IMG/VR virus record: IMGVR_UViG_3300021963_000816
Coordinates: 1-20,397 of that record
Direction: 5' to 3' (one strand)
Length of the DNA stretch: 20,397 bases
From: a virus
Part shown: piece by piece, positions 14,719 through 20,397 of the stretch
How the letters are laid out: every line of letters starts with the position of its first letter
Position numbering within the stretch: position 1 is the stretch's first letter
The notes under the pieces: generated by a model
The model's input: the letters and a program-made list of their open reading frames with translations, nothing else
What the model was told of the DNA's origin: nothing
The model's database searches: none
Position numbers and translations under genes: made by a program

Positions 14719-15789
14719 ATGGCATTTTTTGACACAAATACTGGTTTTGGAGACTTGTTTAGTGGCATGAATATTTTTGGTGCTAGACAACCTGAATACT
14801 TGGGCGGTTTATTAACTACAGATCAACAAGAAAAGTTAAAAAACCAAGCATTACTATCAGGCCTTATTGGTGCAGGCGCTACATACTTAGCTACTCCTAA
14901 AAACCAAGGCTACGGATCACCGTTACCATACCTTGCTAAGTCATATCTAGGTGGTATGCAAGCATCACAAGGTGTTTATAACACAGCAACTGAAAATGAA
15001 ATGAACAAGCTCAAGATCCAAAAAGAACTTAGAGATGCTCAACTAGACTATCTAAAAGCTATTCCTACTGATATTCGTGAGTTTGAATATGGTCAAAAAA
15101 ACCCAGAATTCTTTGCACGTCAAGAAAAACTAAAAACTTTAGCAGCTCCTAAAACTAATGTGGTTACTAACGTATCTAACAAAGAGTTTGCATCTAATGT
15201 TATTAAAGATCTTGAAGGCAGTTTAAATGCAGGTATGGATGCACAAAGCACATTGCCAACATATAGAACAATGAGACAACTTATTGATGAAGGTGTAAAA
15301 ACAGGTGCAGGTGCTGAAACAGCTAAAACAATTTCTAAAGCAGGTCAATTACTTGTCCCAGGCTTTAATGTTGATGCTACTTCTAAACTTGAAGCATTTG
15401 ACTCATTATCTAAAAACGTTATTATTCCTCAAGTTAAAAAACTTGGTGCTAACCCAACAAATACAGACTTACAATTCATTGTTGACTCAGCTCCATCTAT
15501 TGGCAAAACACCTGAAGGTAATAAACTATTACTTAATGCACTTGAAATTGGCGCTCAACGTGATGCTGAACTTGCTAATTGGACAGCAGACTGGCAACTT
15601 AAAAATGCTAACCTTATTGAAACAAGCCCATCACAAGCTAGAGCTAAATTGTTTAAAGACAAACTTGCATTTACTAAAGACTTGCAAGCTAGAACTGCTC
15701 CGGATGTTCTTGCTATTAAGTCACAATTGCCAAACATGGTTCAAAGCGGTGCAGGTGTTATTAAAAACAAAAATATACTATTTAAGTAA
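14719..15789 (+). CDS. Internal virion / ejection protein (356 aa)
   Basis: The first part (EYLGGLLTTDQQEKLKNQAL, LLSGLIGAGATYLATPKNQG, PYLAKSYLGGMQASQGVYNT) is of a type I know from phage virion proteins encoded between small Gly-rich and large ejection proteins. Then comes a long charged helical region (about 90-150, ENEMNKLKIQKELRDAQLDY) and a mostly alpha-helical C-terminal half. There is no signal peptide and no enzyme motif. GAGGA precedes the ATG; the gene starts two bases after the preceding stop. It is probably ejected into the host with its neighbours. A long open frame at 15305-15796 in another phase of this gene is treated as a shadow. Confidence 0.7.
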   Translation: MAFFDTNTGFGDLFSGMNIFGARQPEYLGGLLTTDQQEKLKNQALLSGLIGAGATYLATPKNQGYGSPLPYLAKSYLGGMQASQGVYNTATENEMNKLKIQKELRDAQLDYLKAIPTDIREFEYGQKNPEFFARQEKLKTLAAPKTNVVTNVSNKEFASNVIKDLEGSLNAGMDAQSTLPTYRTMRQLIDEGVKTGAGAETAKTISKAGQLLVPGFNVDATSKLEAFDSLSKNVIIPQVKKLGANPTNTDLQFIVDSAPSIGKTPEGNKLLLNALEIGAQRDAELANWTADWQLKNANLIETSPSQARAKLFKDKLAFTKDLQARTAPDVLAIKSQLPNMVQSGAGVIKNKNILFK

Positions 15790-15798
15790 GGACTAAAC

Positions 15799-17832
15799 AT
15801 GGCTCAAGATCCAAAAGCAGTTATTCAAGAACTGTATTTTGACTTATCTGCTGGTAGAGACCAAGGTAATTTAAGTAAACAAGGTGAGACTGTTTTAAAT
15901 GCTATTGAGACTGGTGTAGTAACACCACAAAGTATTGGACAGTATTTGCAAGGTGCTACATTAAATTTCTCAGATGAATTACTAGGTACACTTAATTCTG
16001 TATTTGGTAAGAAACCAGGCGTTATCTCTCAAGCAGCTAAAGAAGCAGGATATGGTGACATTACACCTAGACAAGCTGGTGTAGGTTTAGAGCGTTTAGC
16101 ACTAGAACAAAGAGCTTCTGAAAAACCAATTAGATCTATTACAGAGCAAGTTATAGGTGGTGCTATTCCTGCTGTAGCAAGTAAAGGAACTACACTACCA
16201 TTAACATTAGGAAAAGCTGCTGTACAAGGCTTTAAGTCAGGTGCAATTGCAGGTTTTGGTGCAGGTGAAGGTAGCCCAACTGAACAATTAACTTCTACAG
16301 GTATTGGTGGTGTAACAGGTGGTATAGCATCACCAGCACTACAAGCAGGTGCTAGAGTTATTAAGAATGTGTCTCAACCTATTCTTAAGTCTATGTTTGC
16401 TGATCCAAATGTAACAGGTTTACAAGCAGGTAGAAATTTAGTTAAAGAAGCATTAAAGTCTGACGTAGGATCAGTAGATGAAGCTATTAATACAGTACTT
16501 CAAAACTCTGGTAAACCATATACACTAGCTGATATTGGCCCTAATACTAGAGCTTATTTAGATGCTGTAAGTCTTATCCCATCACCAGCAAAACAAACTG
16601 CTAAAAAGTTCTTAGAACAACGTGATAAAGGTATTTCAGCACGTTTAACTTCAGACTTACAAGACGCATTTGGTAGCACAGCATCATTCTTTGATGAGTT
16701 TAACGCACTTAAAACAGCTAGAACTGATCTAGGTAAAAAGATGTATGCTAATGCTTTTAATAAACAAGTGCCAGTTAATAAAGAGCTTACAGACTTATTG
16801 GGCCGTCCAAGTGTACAACAAGCTTACGCTAGAGGTATTAATATTGCACAAGAAAAAGGTATTAAAGTACCTAACGTTTCAGTTAATGCTCAAGGTCAAC
16901 TAGTTACAGCAGATAATAAACTTGTTGATAAAGTAGATACAGAATTCTTACACTACGTTAAAATGGGTTTAGATGATCTTGTATATACAGGTAAGTCACC
17001 ATCTAGCGGTATCGGTAATACACAATTAAACTCTATCAAAGATACTAGAGCGCAATTCTTAAATTACATTGACAAGAATAACCCATCTTATAAGTCAGCA
17101 CGTAATTACTGGGCAGATGATACAGCTACTATGGATGCTATGCAGTCAGGTAGAACATTCTTAAAAGCTAACCCAGATCAATTAAAAGCTGATATTAAAA
17201 AAATGTCTACATCTGAAAAAGAAGCATTTAGACTAGGTGCTATGTCAGATCTTATTGAACGTGTAGGTGGTCAGTCTACAGATACAGTTGTACCTATGAC
17301 AGCTAACGTAGCACGTAACATTCTTAAAGATCCTAAGCGTGTAGCGCTTATTAAAGCTACTTTTCCAGACAATGAATTAGGCCAAAACAAATTTAACCAG
17401 TTCATTAAAAACTTCCAAACAGAAATGGAAATGAAAGCTACATCTAGTCAAGTATTAGCTGGATCACAAACAGCAGGAAGACAAGAAGCGGCTAAAGCAG
17501 TACGTGGCACTATTGCTCAAGAAGCACCAAATATTGATGCACAAAGCCTCATATTTAATGCTCTTAAAATGGATGCTACACAAATGAATGAACAGCAACT
17601 TAAGTCAACAGCTAACGAAGTAGTTAAGATATTGACTGAGACTGATCCAAAACGACTACAACAAATTGCAAAAGAACTTACTACACGTAGACCATCTGAG
17701 GTTGTTTCAGACGTATTAACTAGAGGCGGAAGAGCGCTTATTAGTCCATACACAACCGGTGGCGTTGCTGGTAAGTTTGGAGCTACAACTCAACAAAGAT
17801 ATTTCCCAGGCCTTTTGGGTACTCCACAGTAA
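15799..17832 (+). CDS. Large internal virion / DNA ejection protein (677 aa)
   Basis: This is the largest protein after the adhesin and stands last in the ejection-protein group, where T7 has gp16. The N-terminal 200 residues follow a pattern common in podovirus ejection proteins: LQGATLNFSDELLGTLNSVF (about 49-68), then Gly/Ala-rich stretches (VIGGAIPAVASKG, GAIAGFGAGEGSPTEQLTST, GIGGVTGGIASPALQAGARV) which could cross a membrane. The rest is long, helical and charged. I see no lytic transglycosylase or other peptidoglycan-cleaving motif, unlike T7 gp16, so envelope digestion by this protein is not supported. TAAGGAC precedes the start. It probably helps move DNA into the cell. Confidence 0.75.
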   Translation: MAQDPKAVIQELYFDLSAGRDQGNLSKQGETVLNAIETGVVTPQSIGQYLQGATLNFSDELLGTLNSVFGKKPGVISQAAKEAGYGDITPRQAGVGLERLALEQRASEKPIRSITEQVIGGAIPAVASKGTTLPLTLGKAAVQGFKSGAIAGFGAGEGSPTEQLTSTGIGGVTGGIASPALQAGARVIKNVSQPILKSMFADPNVTGLQAGRNLVKEALKSDVGSVDEAINTVLQNSGKPYTLADIGPNTRAYLDAVSLIPSPAKQTAKKFLEQRDKGISARLTSDLQDAFGSTASFFDEFNALKTARTDLGKKMYANAFNKQVPVNKELTDLLGRPSVQQAYARGINIAQEKGIKVPNVSVNAQGQLVTADNKLVDKVDTEFLHYVKMGLDDLVYTGKSPSSGIGNTQLNSIKDTRAQFLNYIDKNNPSYKSARNYWADDTATMDAMQSGRTFLKANPDQLKADIKKMSTSEKEAFRLGAMSDLIERVGGQSTDTVVPMTANVARNILKDPKRVALIKATFPDNELGQNKFNQFIKNFQTEMEMKATSSQVLAGSQTAGRQEAAKAVRGTIAQEAPNIDAQSLIFNALKMDATQMNEQQLKSTANEVVKILTETDPKRLQQIAKELTTRRPSEVVSDVLTRGGRALISPYTTGGVAGKFGATTQQRYFPGLLGTPQ

Positions 17833-17842
17833 AGGAATAGCA

Positions 17843-18049
17843 ATGAGCGAGATAGATCCATTTAAGTATGGCCAACTTGTGGCTCAAGTTGACCAAATGG
17901 AAAAGAAAATAGATAAATTAGAAGCAGGTATGGATGAACTTTTAGCGCTAGCCAATAAGTCTAAAGGTGGTTTCTGGGCCGGTATGACTATAGCATCATT
18001 TATCGGTGGTTTATTTACATTTGTTATGCACAATTGGTTAGGAAAATGA
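17843..18049 (+). CDS. XhlA-like coiled-coil/TM lysis protein (68 aa)
   Basis: The start chosen is ATG 17843 (MSEIDPFKYGQLVAQVDQME), since AAAGGA lies just before it; the frame stays open upstream to 17759, but that part overlaps the ejection gene. Residues about 10-38 are an amphipathic heptad helix (LVAQVDQMEKKIDKLEAGMD), then comes a single membrane helix (FWAGMTIASFIGGLFTFVM, 44-62) and a short WLGK end. This layout is like the haemolysin XhlA family of phage proteins, which work with a holin in lysis. It begins the cassette of membrane and cell-wall genes and ends two bases before the next ATG. Confidence 0.72.
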   Translation: MSEIDPFKYGQLVAQVDQMEKKIDKLEAGMDELLALANKSKGGFWAGMTIASFIGGLFTFVMHNWLGK

Positions 18050-18050
18050 A

Positions 18051-18380
18051 ATGAAACAATTTCTAATGGCAATTACTTTAGTGTTGCTATGGTTGTTTTT
18101 ATATGACTATGCAGATGGAAAAGAATTGCCAAAGGAAATGTCAATGGCTACTGAAGCTGGTGAAGTAGTATTAACACTAGAAGAATGTACGTTTACTAAA
18201 ATGGGTTTACGTGGCTATCCTTATGCTGCGTATGCTACAGATAAAGGTAAACCTAACCATGAAGGTTGCTGGAAAAAAGAAGAAGTTAATCACATGGAGT
18301 CAGTATTAATTTACTTTCCAGAGATAGATGCTACAGCAGTATATAACCCACAACTATTTAAACCCCGTTCAACTATATGA
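18051..18380 (+). CDS. Secreted or membrane-anchored phage protein (109 aa)
   Basis: The N-terminus (MKQFLMAITLVLLWLFLYDY) is a signal peptide or membrane anchor: two charged-side residues, a hydrophobic core at 4-18 and a possible cut after ADG. The remaining part has two Cys (EECTFTK and EGCWKKEE) that could form a disulfide in the periplasm, with YPYAAYATDKGKPNHEGCW (about 57-75) conserved in similar proteins of other phages that I recall. The function is not known. The AGGAAAATGAA before the ATG supplies a ribosome site. Its place among lysis genes suggests a role at the envelope, such as a spanin partner or superinfection factor, but no lipobox is present. Confidence 0.62.
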   Translation: MKQFLMAITLVLLWLFLYDYADGKELPKEMSMATEAGEVVLTLEECTFTKMGLRGYPYAAYATDKGKPNHEGCWKKEEVNHMESVLIYFPEIDATAVYNPQLFKPRSTI

Positions 18381-18739
18381 CACATTGGATAAATGAGAAC
18401 AGCATTGCTGCTCTATACTCTGCACTTATAGAAATGAGTATATTTGATGAGTATAAACTTCCTCCAGCAAGTAAAGTTGACTTTGTTATTGTTAATGATA
18501 ATAGCATTTGTGGGCAATATGAGCCGCCTGAAGCTGGTGAACCTCATGTTATTACTATAAGTGTTGCAAGACATTCACATCTTTATCCTGTACTAATAAC
18601 ATTATGTCATGAAATAATACACATGATATGCTATTTAGAAGCACCTAAAACAGAAAAATATACGAGCCATAAAGGTTTATTCTTAAAACTACAGAAACAA
18701 GTAGCTAAGATGTATGGCTTTGACCCTAAAGAACTATAA
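18377..18739 (+). CDS. SprT-like zinc metalloprotein (HExxH)
   Basis: The product has 120 residues. The zinc motif HEIIH is at 78-82 within ITLCHEIIHMICYLEA. A third ligand can be the His at 98 in SHKGLFLKLQ, as in SprT/Spartan-like domains. The strand FVIVNDNSICGQYEP (36-50) and VITISVARH (58-66) complete the small mini-gluzincin pattern. The C-terminus is KMYGFDPKEL, short and without the Cys4 zinc ribbon of SprT. No signal peptide is present, so it acts in the cytoplasm unless carried by others. The start overlaps the previous stop (ATGA). Whether it is a protease for virion or host proteins, or has some lysis role, is not clear. Confidence 0.72.
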   Translation: MTHWINENSIAALYSALIEMSIFDEYKLPPASKVDFVIVNDNSICGQYEPPEAGEPHVITISVARHSHLYPVLITLCHEIIHMICYLEAPKTEKYTSHKGLFLKLQKQVAKMYGFDPKEL

Positions 18740-18750
18740 GGAGTATTATC

Positions 18751-19116
18751 ATAGACCCTATTACTATTTTATCTGCATTTGCACCAGTTGTTATGGACTT
18801 AGGCAAGTCTCTTATAAACCGTTTTGTAGCACCTAGTGAATTTAAACCTGCTACAATAGAACAATATGCTAAAATGAAAGAAATTGACTTAGAGTTTTTT
18901 AAAGTCATGAATGAAGCAGGAAGTGGTAACCCATCTTATCCATGGGTAGAAGCCATTGCAAGACTTATGAGACCTGCTATTGGCCTGATTGTATTAGCAA
19001 CATGGGCAACTATGCACCTACAAGGTATCGCAACACAAGAAGTAGATAACTTTGCTAGTGCGGTTGGTTTCTATCTCTTTGGGGAACGTAGTTTATTCTA
19101 CATTAAAAAGAAATGA
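18751..19116 (+). CDS. Holin-like 3TM protein (probable ATA start)
   Basis: The reading frame has AAGGAG at 18738-18743, seven bases before ATA 18751; no ATG/GTG/TTG stands in this place. From ATA the product is (M)DPITILSAFAPVVMDLGKSL and so on, 121 residues, which is the usual N-terminal hydrophobic helix of phage 3TM holins. The first ATG is 18793 (Met15), with no ribosome site, and would remove most of this helix. Later parts are PWVEAIARLMRPAIGLIVLATWATMHL (64-90; here written in pieces: PWVEAIARLMRP then AIGLIVLATWATMHL) and FASAVGFYLFGERSLFYI. It should make the inner-membrane lesion that starts lysis. It overlaps the next gene by 4 bases. Confidence 0.7.
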   Translation: MDPITILSAFAPVVMDLGKSLINRFVAPSEFKPATIEQYAKMKEIDLEFFKVMNEAGSGNPSYPWVEAIARLMRPAIGLIVLATWATMHLQGIATQEVDNFASAVGFYLFGERSLFYIKKK

Positions 19117-19271
19117 TCGTATTAAACATACTAAACTTTATTGGTTTAGCTATACTTAAATTATTAGTTGTTTCATTGCTATTCGTAGCCATGGGCTTCT
19201 CGATCTTATTCATGTACGCCATGCAATATTTAACCCAAGCACTTAACTACATAGACAACAATGTTAATTGA
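19113..19271 (+). CDS. Small membrane protein (52 aa)
   Basis: ATG 19113 lies in an ATGA overlap with the holin stop, and the frame ends at TGA 19271, eleven bases into the next gene. The product (MIVLNILNFIGLAILKLLVV then SLLFVAMGFSILFMYAMQYL and TQALNYIDNNVN) is nearly all hydrophobic from 2 to 40 and should form one long or two short membrane helices. No family is recognised. Being coupled to the holin, it may be a second holin subunit, antiholin or pinholin-like protein. Without it, 19117-19260 would be empty. Confidence 0.62.
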   Translation: MIVLNILNFIGLAILKLLVVSLLFVAMGFSILFMYAMQYLTQALNYIDNNVN

Positions 19272-19650
19272 AGTAAAACGGTTTGAATTCAAAGACACAC
19301 ATACAGTAGGTAAGATGTATGTAGATGGTATATATGAATGTTATACACTAGAGGATGTAGTTAGAAATGGCTCTAAAGTTATAGGCAAGACAGCTATACC
19401 TACCGGTGAATACAAAGTCATTATAGATAGATCTGTACGCTTTAAACAAGATATGCCACATATACTAGACGTGCCTAACTTTACAGGCATACGTATTCAT
19501 GCTGGCAATACTTCAGCACATACAGACGGATGTATATTACTTGGTACAACATGGACAGGTGGAGACTTTATTGGTAACTCTAAGTTAGCATATAACAAGT
19601 TCTTTAAGAAGTTACAGCAAGCTAAAAAAGCTACCATTAAGATATGCTAG
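19261..19650 (+). CDS. DUF5675-like protein, possible cell-wall enzyme
   Basis: The product has 129 residues. The core IPTGEYKVIIDRSVRFKQDM (47-66), HILDVPNFTGIRIHAGNTSA (67-86) and HTDGCILLG (87-95) is typical of the DUF5675 family. His80 and Cys91 are spaced and placed like the His and Cys of L,D-transpeptidase (YkuD) active sites, so a reaction on peptidoglycan is possible, though the family has not been shown by experiment to do this as far as I know. It starts with strand MLIEVKRFEF and ends IKIC with no signal peptide; holin would be needed for it to reach the wall. Its position after the holin makes it the best candidate for the missing endolysin. The start is within the upstream gene end. 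Confidence 0.72.
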   Translation: MLIEVKRFEFKDTHTVGKMYVDGIYECYTLEDVVRNGSKVIGKTAIPTGEYKVIIDRSVRFKQDMPHILDVPNFTGIRIHAGNTSAHTDGCILLGTTWTGGDFIGNSKLAYNKFFKKLQQAKKATIKIC

Positions 19651-19751
19651 AGTATTTGATCTGCGATATTCTATGCGCTATAGATCACTTTAAATACGTT
19701 TTGTTATTCATTATCATGTATTTAGTGTATAATAAAGTATCTCAAAACTAG
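19644..19751 (+). CDS. Possible tiny membrane protein (35 aa)
   Basis: ATG 19644 to TAG 19751 overlaps the DUF5675 gene by seven bases. The product is MLEYLICDILCAIDHFKYVL then LFIIMYLVYNKVSQN. It could form one membrane helix (about 17-29, with a charged N-terminus and positive end). No ribosome site is evident apart from coupling. It fills the only gap before the phosphoesterase gene, but the same stretch has a hairpin and a promoter-like TATAAT, so it may be regulatory instead. Low certainty. Confidence 0.38.
   Translation: MLEYLICDILCAIDHFKYVLLFIIMYLVYNKVSQN
19652..19697 (+). other. Imperfect hairpin near end of lysis cassette
   Basis: Arms GATCT-GCG-ATA (19658-19668) and TAT-g-CGC-tat-AGATC (19672-19686) pair with a one-base and a three-base bulge. 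Outer bases GTATTT (19652-19657) and AAATAC (19692-19697) extend the pairing after a five-base bulge. There is no T-tract, so it is not a classical terminator; an RNA processing or stability element is possible. Confidence 0.4.
19728..19733 (+). promoter_or_regulatory. Candidate sigma70 -10 box before phosphoesterase gene
   Basis: A perfect TATAAT, preceded directly by TG, lies 27 bases before the TTG start at 19761, which would give a short leader that still contains AGGAGAG. There is no good -35 at 16-18 bases (TTGTTA is too far, at 21). AT-rich sequence makes chance matches common. Confidence 0.35.
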
Positions 19752-19760
19752 GAGAGTTAC

Positions 19761-20397
19761 TTGAAATATAGATCAGTCTTAGTCATATCTGACATGCACA
19801 TCCCTTATCACCATCCTGACGCATTTGCATTTTTAAAAGCGTTAAAAAAACAATTTAAGTTTGACCATGTAGTAAATATAGGTGATGAATTAGATCATCA
19901 TGCTATATCTATGCACGAACATAACCCAGACTTATATTCTGCCGGACATGAATTAGAGCAGTCTAAAAAGTATGTTCAAGAATTAGAAAAGATATTTCCT
20001 AAGATGACATTGGTACATAGCAACCATAGCTCATTAGTATACAGACGTGCTTTAAAATATGGCATGCCTAAAGGATACCTAAAAGACTATAACGACTTTT
20101 TAGGGGTGGGTAAGGGCTGGAATTGGGTGGATGACCACACAATAACATTAAGTGATAACTCAAGGTGTTTCTTTACTCATGGCCTCTCTGCAGACGTTTT
20201 AAAGGTAGCCCAGCAGTATGGAATGAATACCGTGCAGGGCCACTACCATACCAAGTTTAGTATCGGATACTACAGTAACCCAGATGCACTTATTTGGGGG
20301 ATGCAAGTAGGTTGTTTAATACATCAAAAGTCTATGGCATTTGACTATGCTAAGAATTTTAAAAGCAGGTTCATTGTAGGCTGCGGTGTAATTGTAA
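19761..20397 (+). CDS. Calcineurin-like metallophosphoesterase (3' truncated)
   Basis: The visible 212 codons start at TTG 19761, five or so bases after AGGAGAG (19750-19756); the sequence starts the first beta strand directly (KYRSVLVISDMHIPYHHPDA), so no later start fits. Metal-binding motifs are DMH (11-13), GDELD (41-45), NH in SNHS (88-89), THG with His140, and GHYH (160-163): the full set of a calcineurin-type two-metal hydrolase. The third motif is SNHS in place of the more usual GNHD, which occurs in a phage subgroup I recall. The substrate is unknown; phosphodiester or nucleotide hydrolysis is likely. The gene runs off the window end. Codons in 20095-20330 become rich in GGG, GTG, CAG, AAG and ACC. 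Confidence 0.8.
   Translation, partial: MKYRSVLVISDMHIPYHHPDAFAFLKALKKQFKFDHVVNIGDELDHHAISMHEHNPDLYSAGHELEQSKKYVQELEKIFPKMTLVHSNHSSLVYRRALKYGMPKGYLKDYNDFLGVGKGWNWVDDHTITLSDNSRCFFTHGLSADVLKVAQQYGMNTVQGHYHTKFSIGYYSNPDALIWGMQVGCLIHQKSMAFDYAKNFKSRFIVGCGVIV

Noticed and set aside
15305-15796. 163-codon open frame in a second + strand phase of the 14719-15789 gene
   Set aside because: The product is almost only Leu, Lys, Gln, Asn and Thr, as expected when AT-rich codons of a real gene are read out of phase. The overlapped gene has good start, ribosome site and protein-like composition.
15799-17832. Lytic transglycosylase domain as in T7 gp16
   Set aside because: Position fits, but no catalytic Glu motif (such as ES/xxGxQ blocks) was seen.
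17759-17842. Longer start for the XhlA-like protein
   Set aside because: The upstream 28 codons overlap the ejection gene and lack a ribosome site, while ATG 17843 has AAAGGA at good distance and starts MSEIDPF.

Overview
This window looks like the late (structural, packaging-side and lysis) region of a tailed phage with a podovirus-type, T7/SU10-like virion. All supported genes lie on the + strand, are tightly packed (many ATGA or TAATG overlaps, most others preceded by an AAGGA-type ribosome binding site) and are AT-rich with A/T-ending codons. There is no tRNA, integrase, repressor, transposase or CRISPR array. The fibre domains resemble those of marine and freshwater phages, so an aquatic bacterial host with an AT-rich genome is the best guess; the host cannot be named from this sequence.

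Layout. 1-1241: end of a scaffold-like protein, the SU10-type major capsid protein and a strong intrinsic terminator in the same place as T7 T-phi. 1246-1850: three small proteins, two of them (49 and 50 aa) overlapping their neighbours. 1832-4369: a three-gene modification cassette (TPR plus GT9-like glycosyltransferase, FkbM-type methyltransferase, DXD glycosyltransferase) inserted in the structural operon. 4379-4993: head-tail adaptor. 5004-10247: appendage and receptor-binding proteins, including a protein with fourteen 20-residue repeats followed by five 10-residue Trp repeats, a fibre with a cyanophage-type C-terminal domain and a very glycine-rich adhesin with three repeats. 10257-11678: tail nozzle (T7 gp12-like). 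11678-12487: jelly-roll-like fibre/surface protein. 12484-17832: GNAT-fold gp13-like protein and four internal/ejection proteins. 17843-19751: lysis and host-interaction cassette (XhlA-like coiled-coil/TM protein, secreted protein, SprT-like zinc protein, 3TM holin, small membrane proteins, DUF5675 protein). 19761-end: start of a calcineurin-like phosphoesterase, possibly with its own promoter.

How it works together: the capsid gene is probably expressed above the rest because of the terminator after it. Adaptor and nozzle form the short tail, the appendage proteins decorate it and bind the host, the ejection proteins carry the DNA through the envelope, and the final cassette opens the cell. 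No classical lysozyme, amidase or transglycosylase endolysin is visible in the window. The most interesting unexplained points are the glycosyltransferase/methyltransferase cassette between capsid and adaptor, a short module shared between the solenoid protein and the nozzle, and a holin-like gene whose best start codon is ATA.
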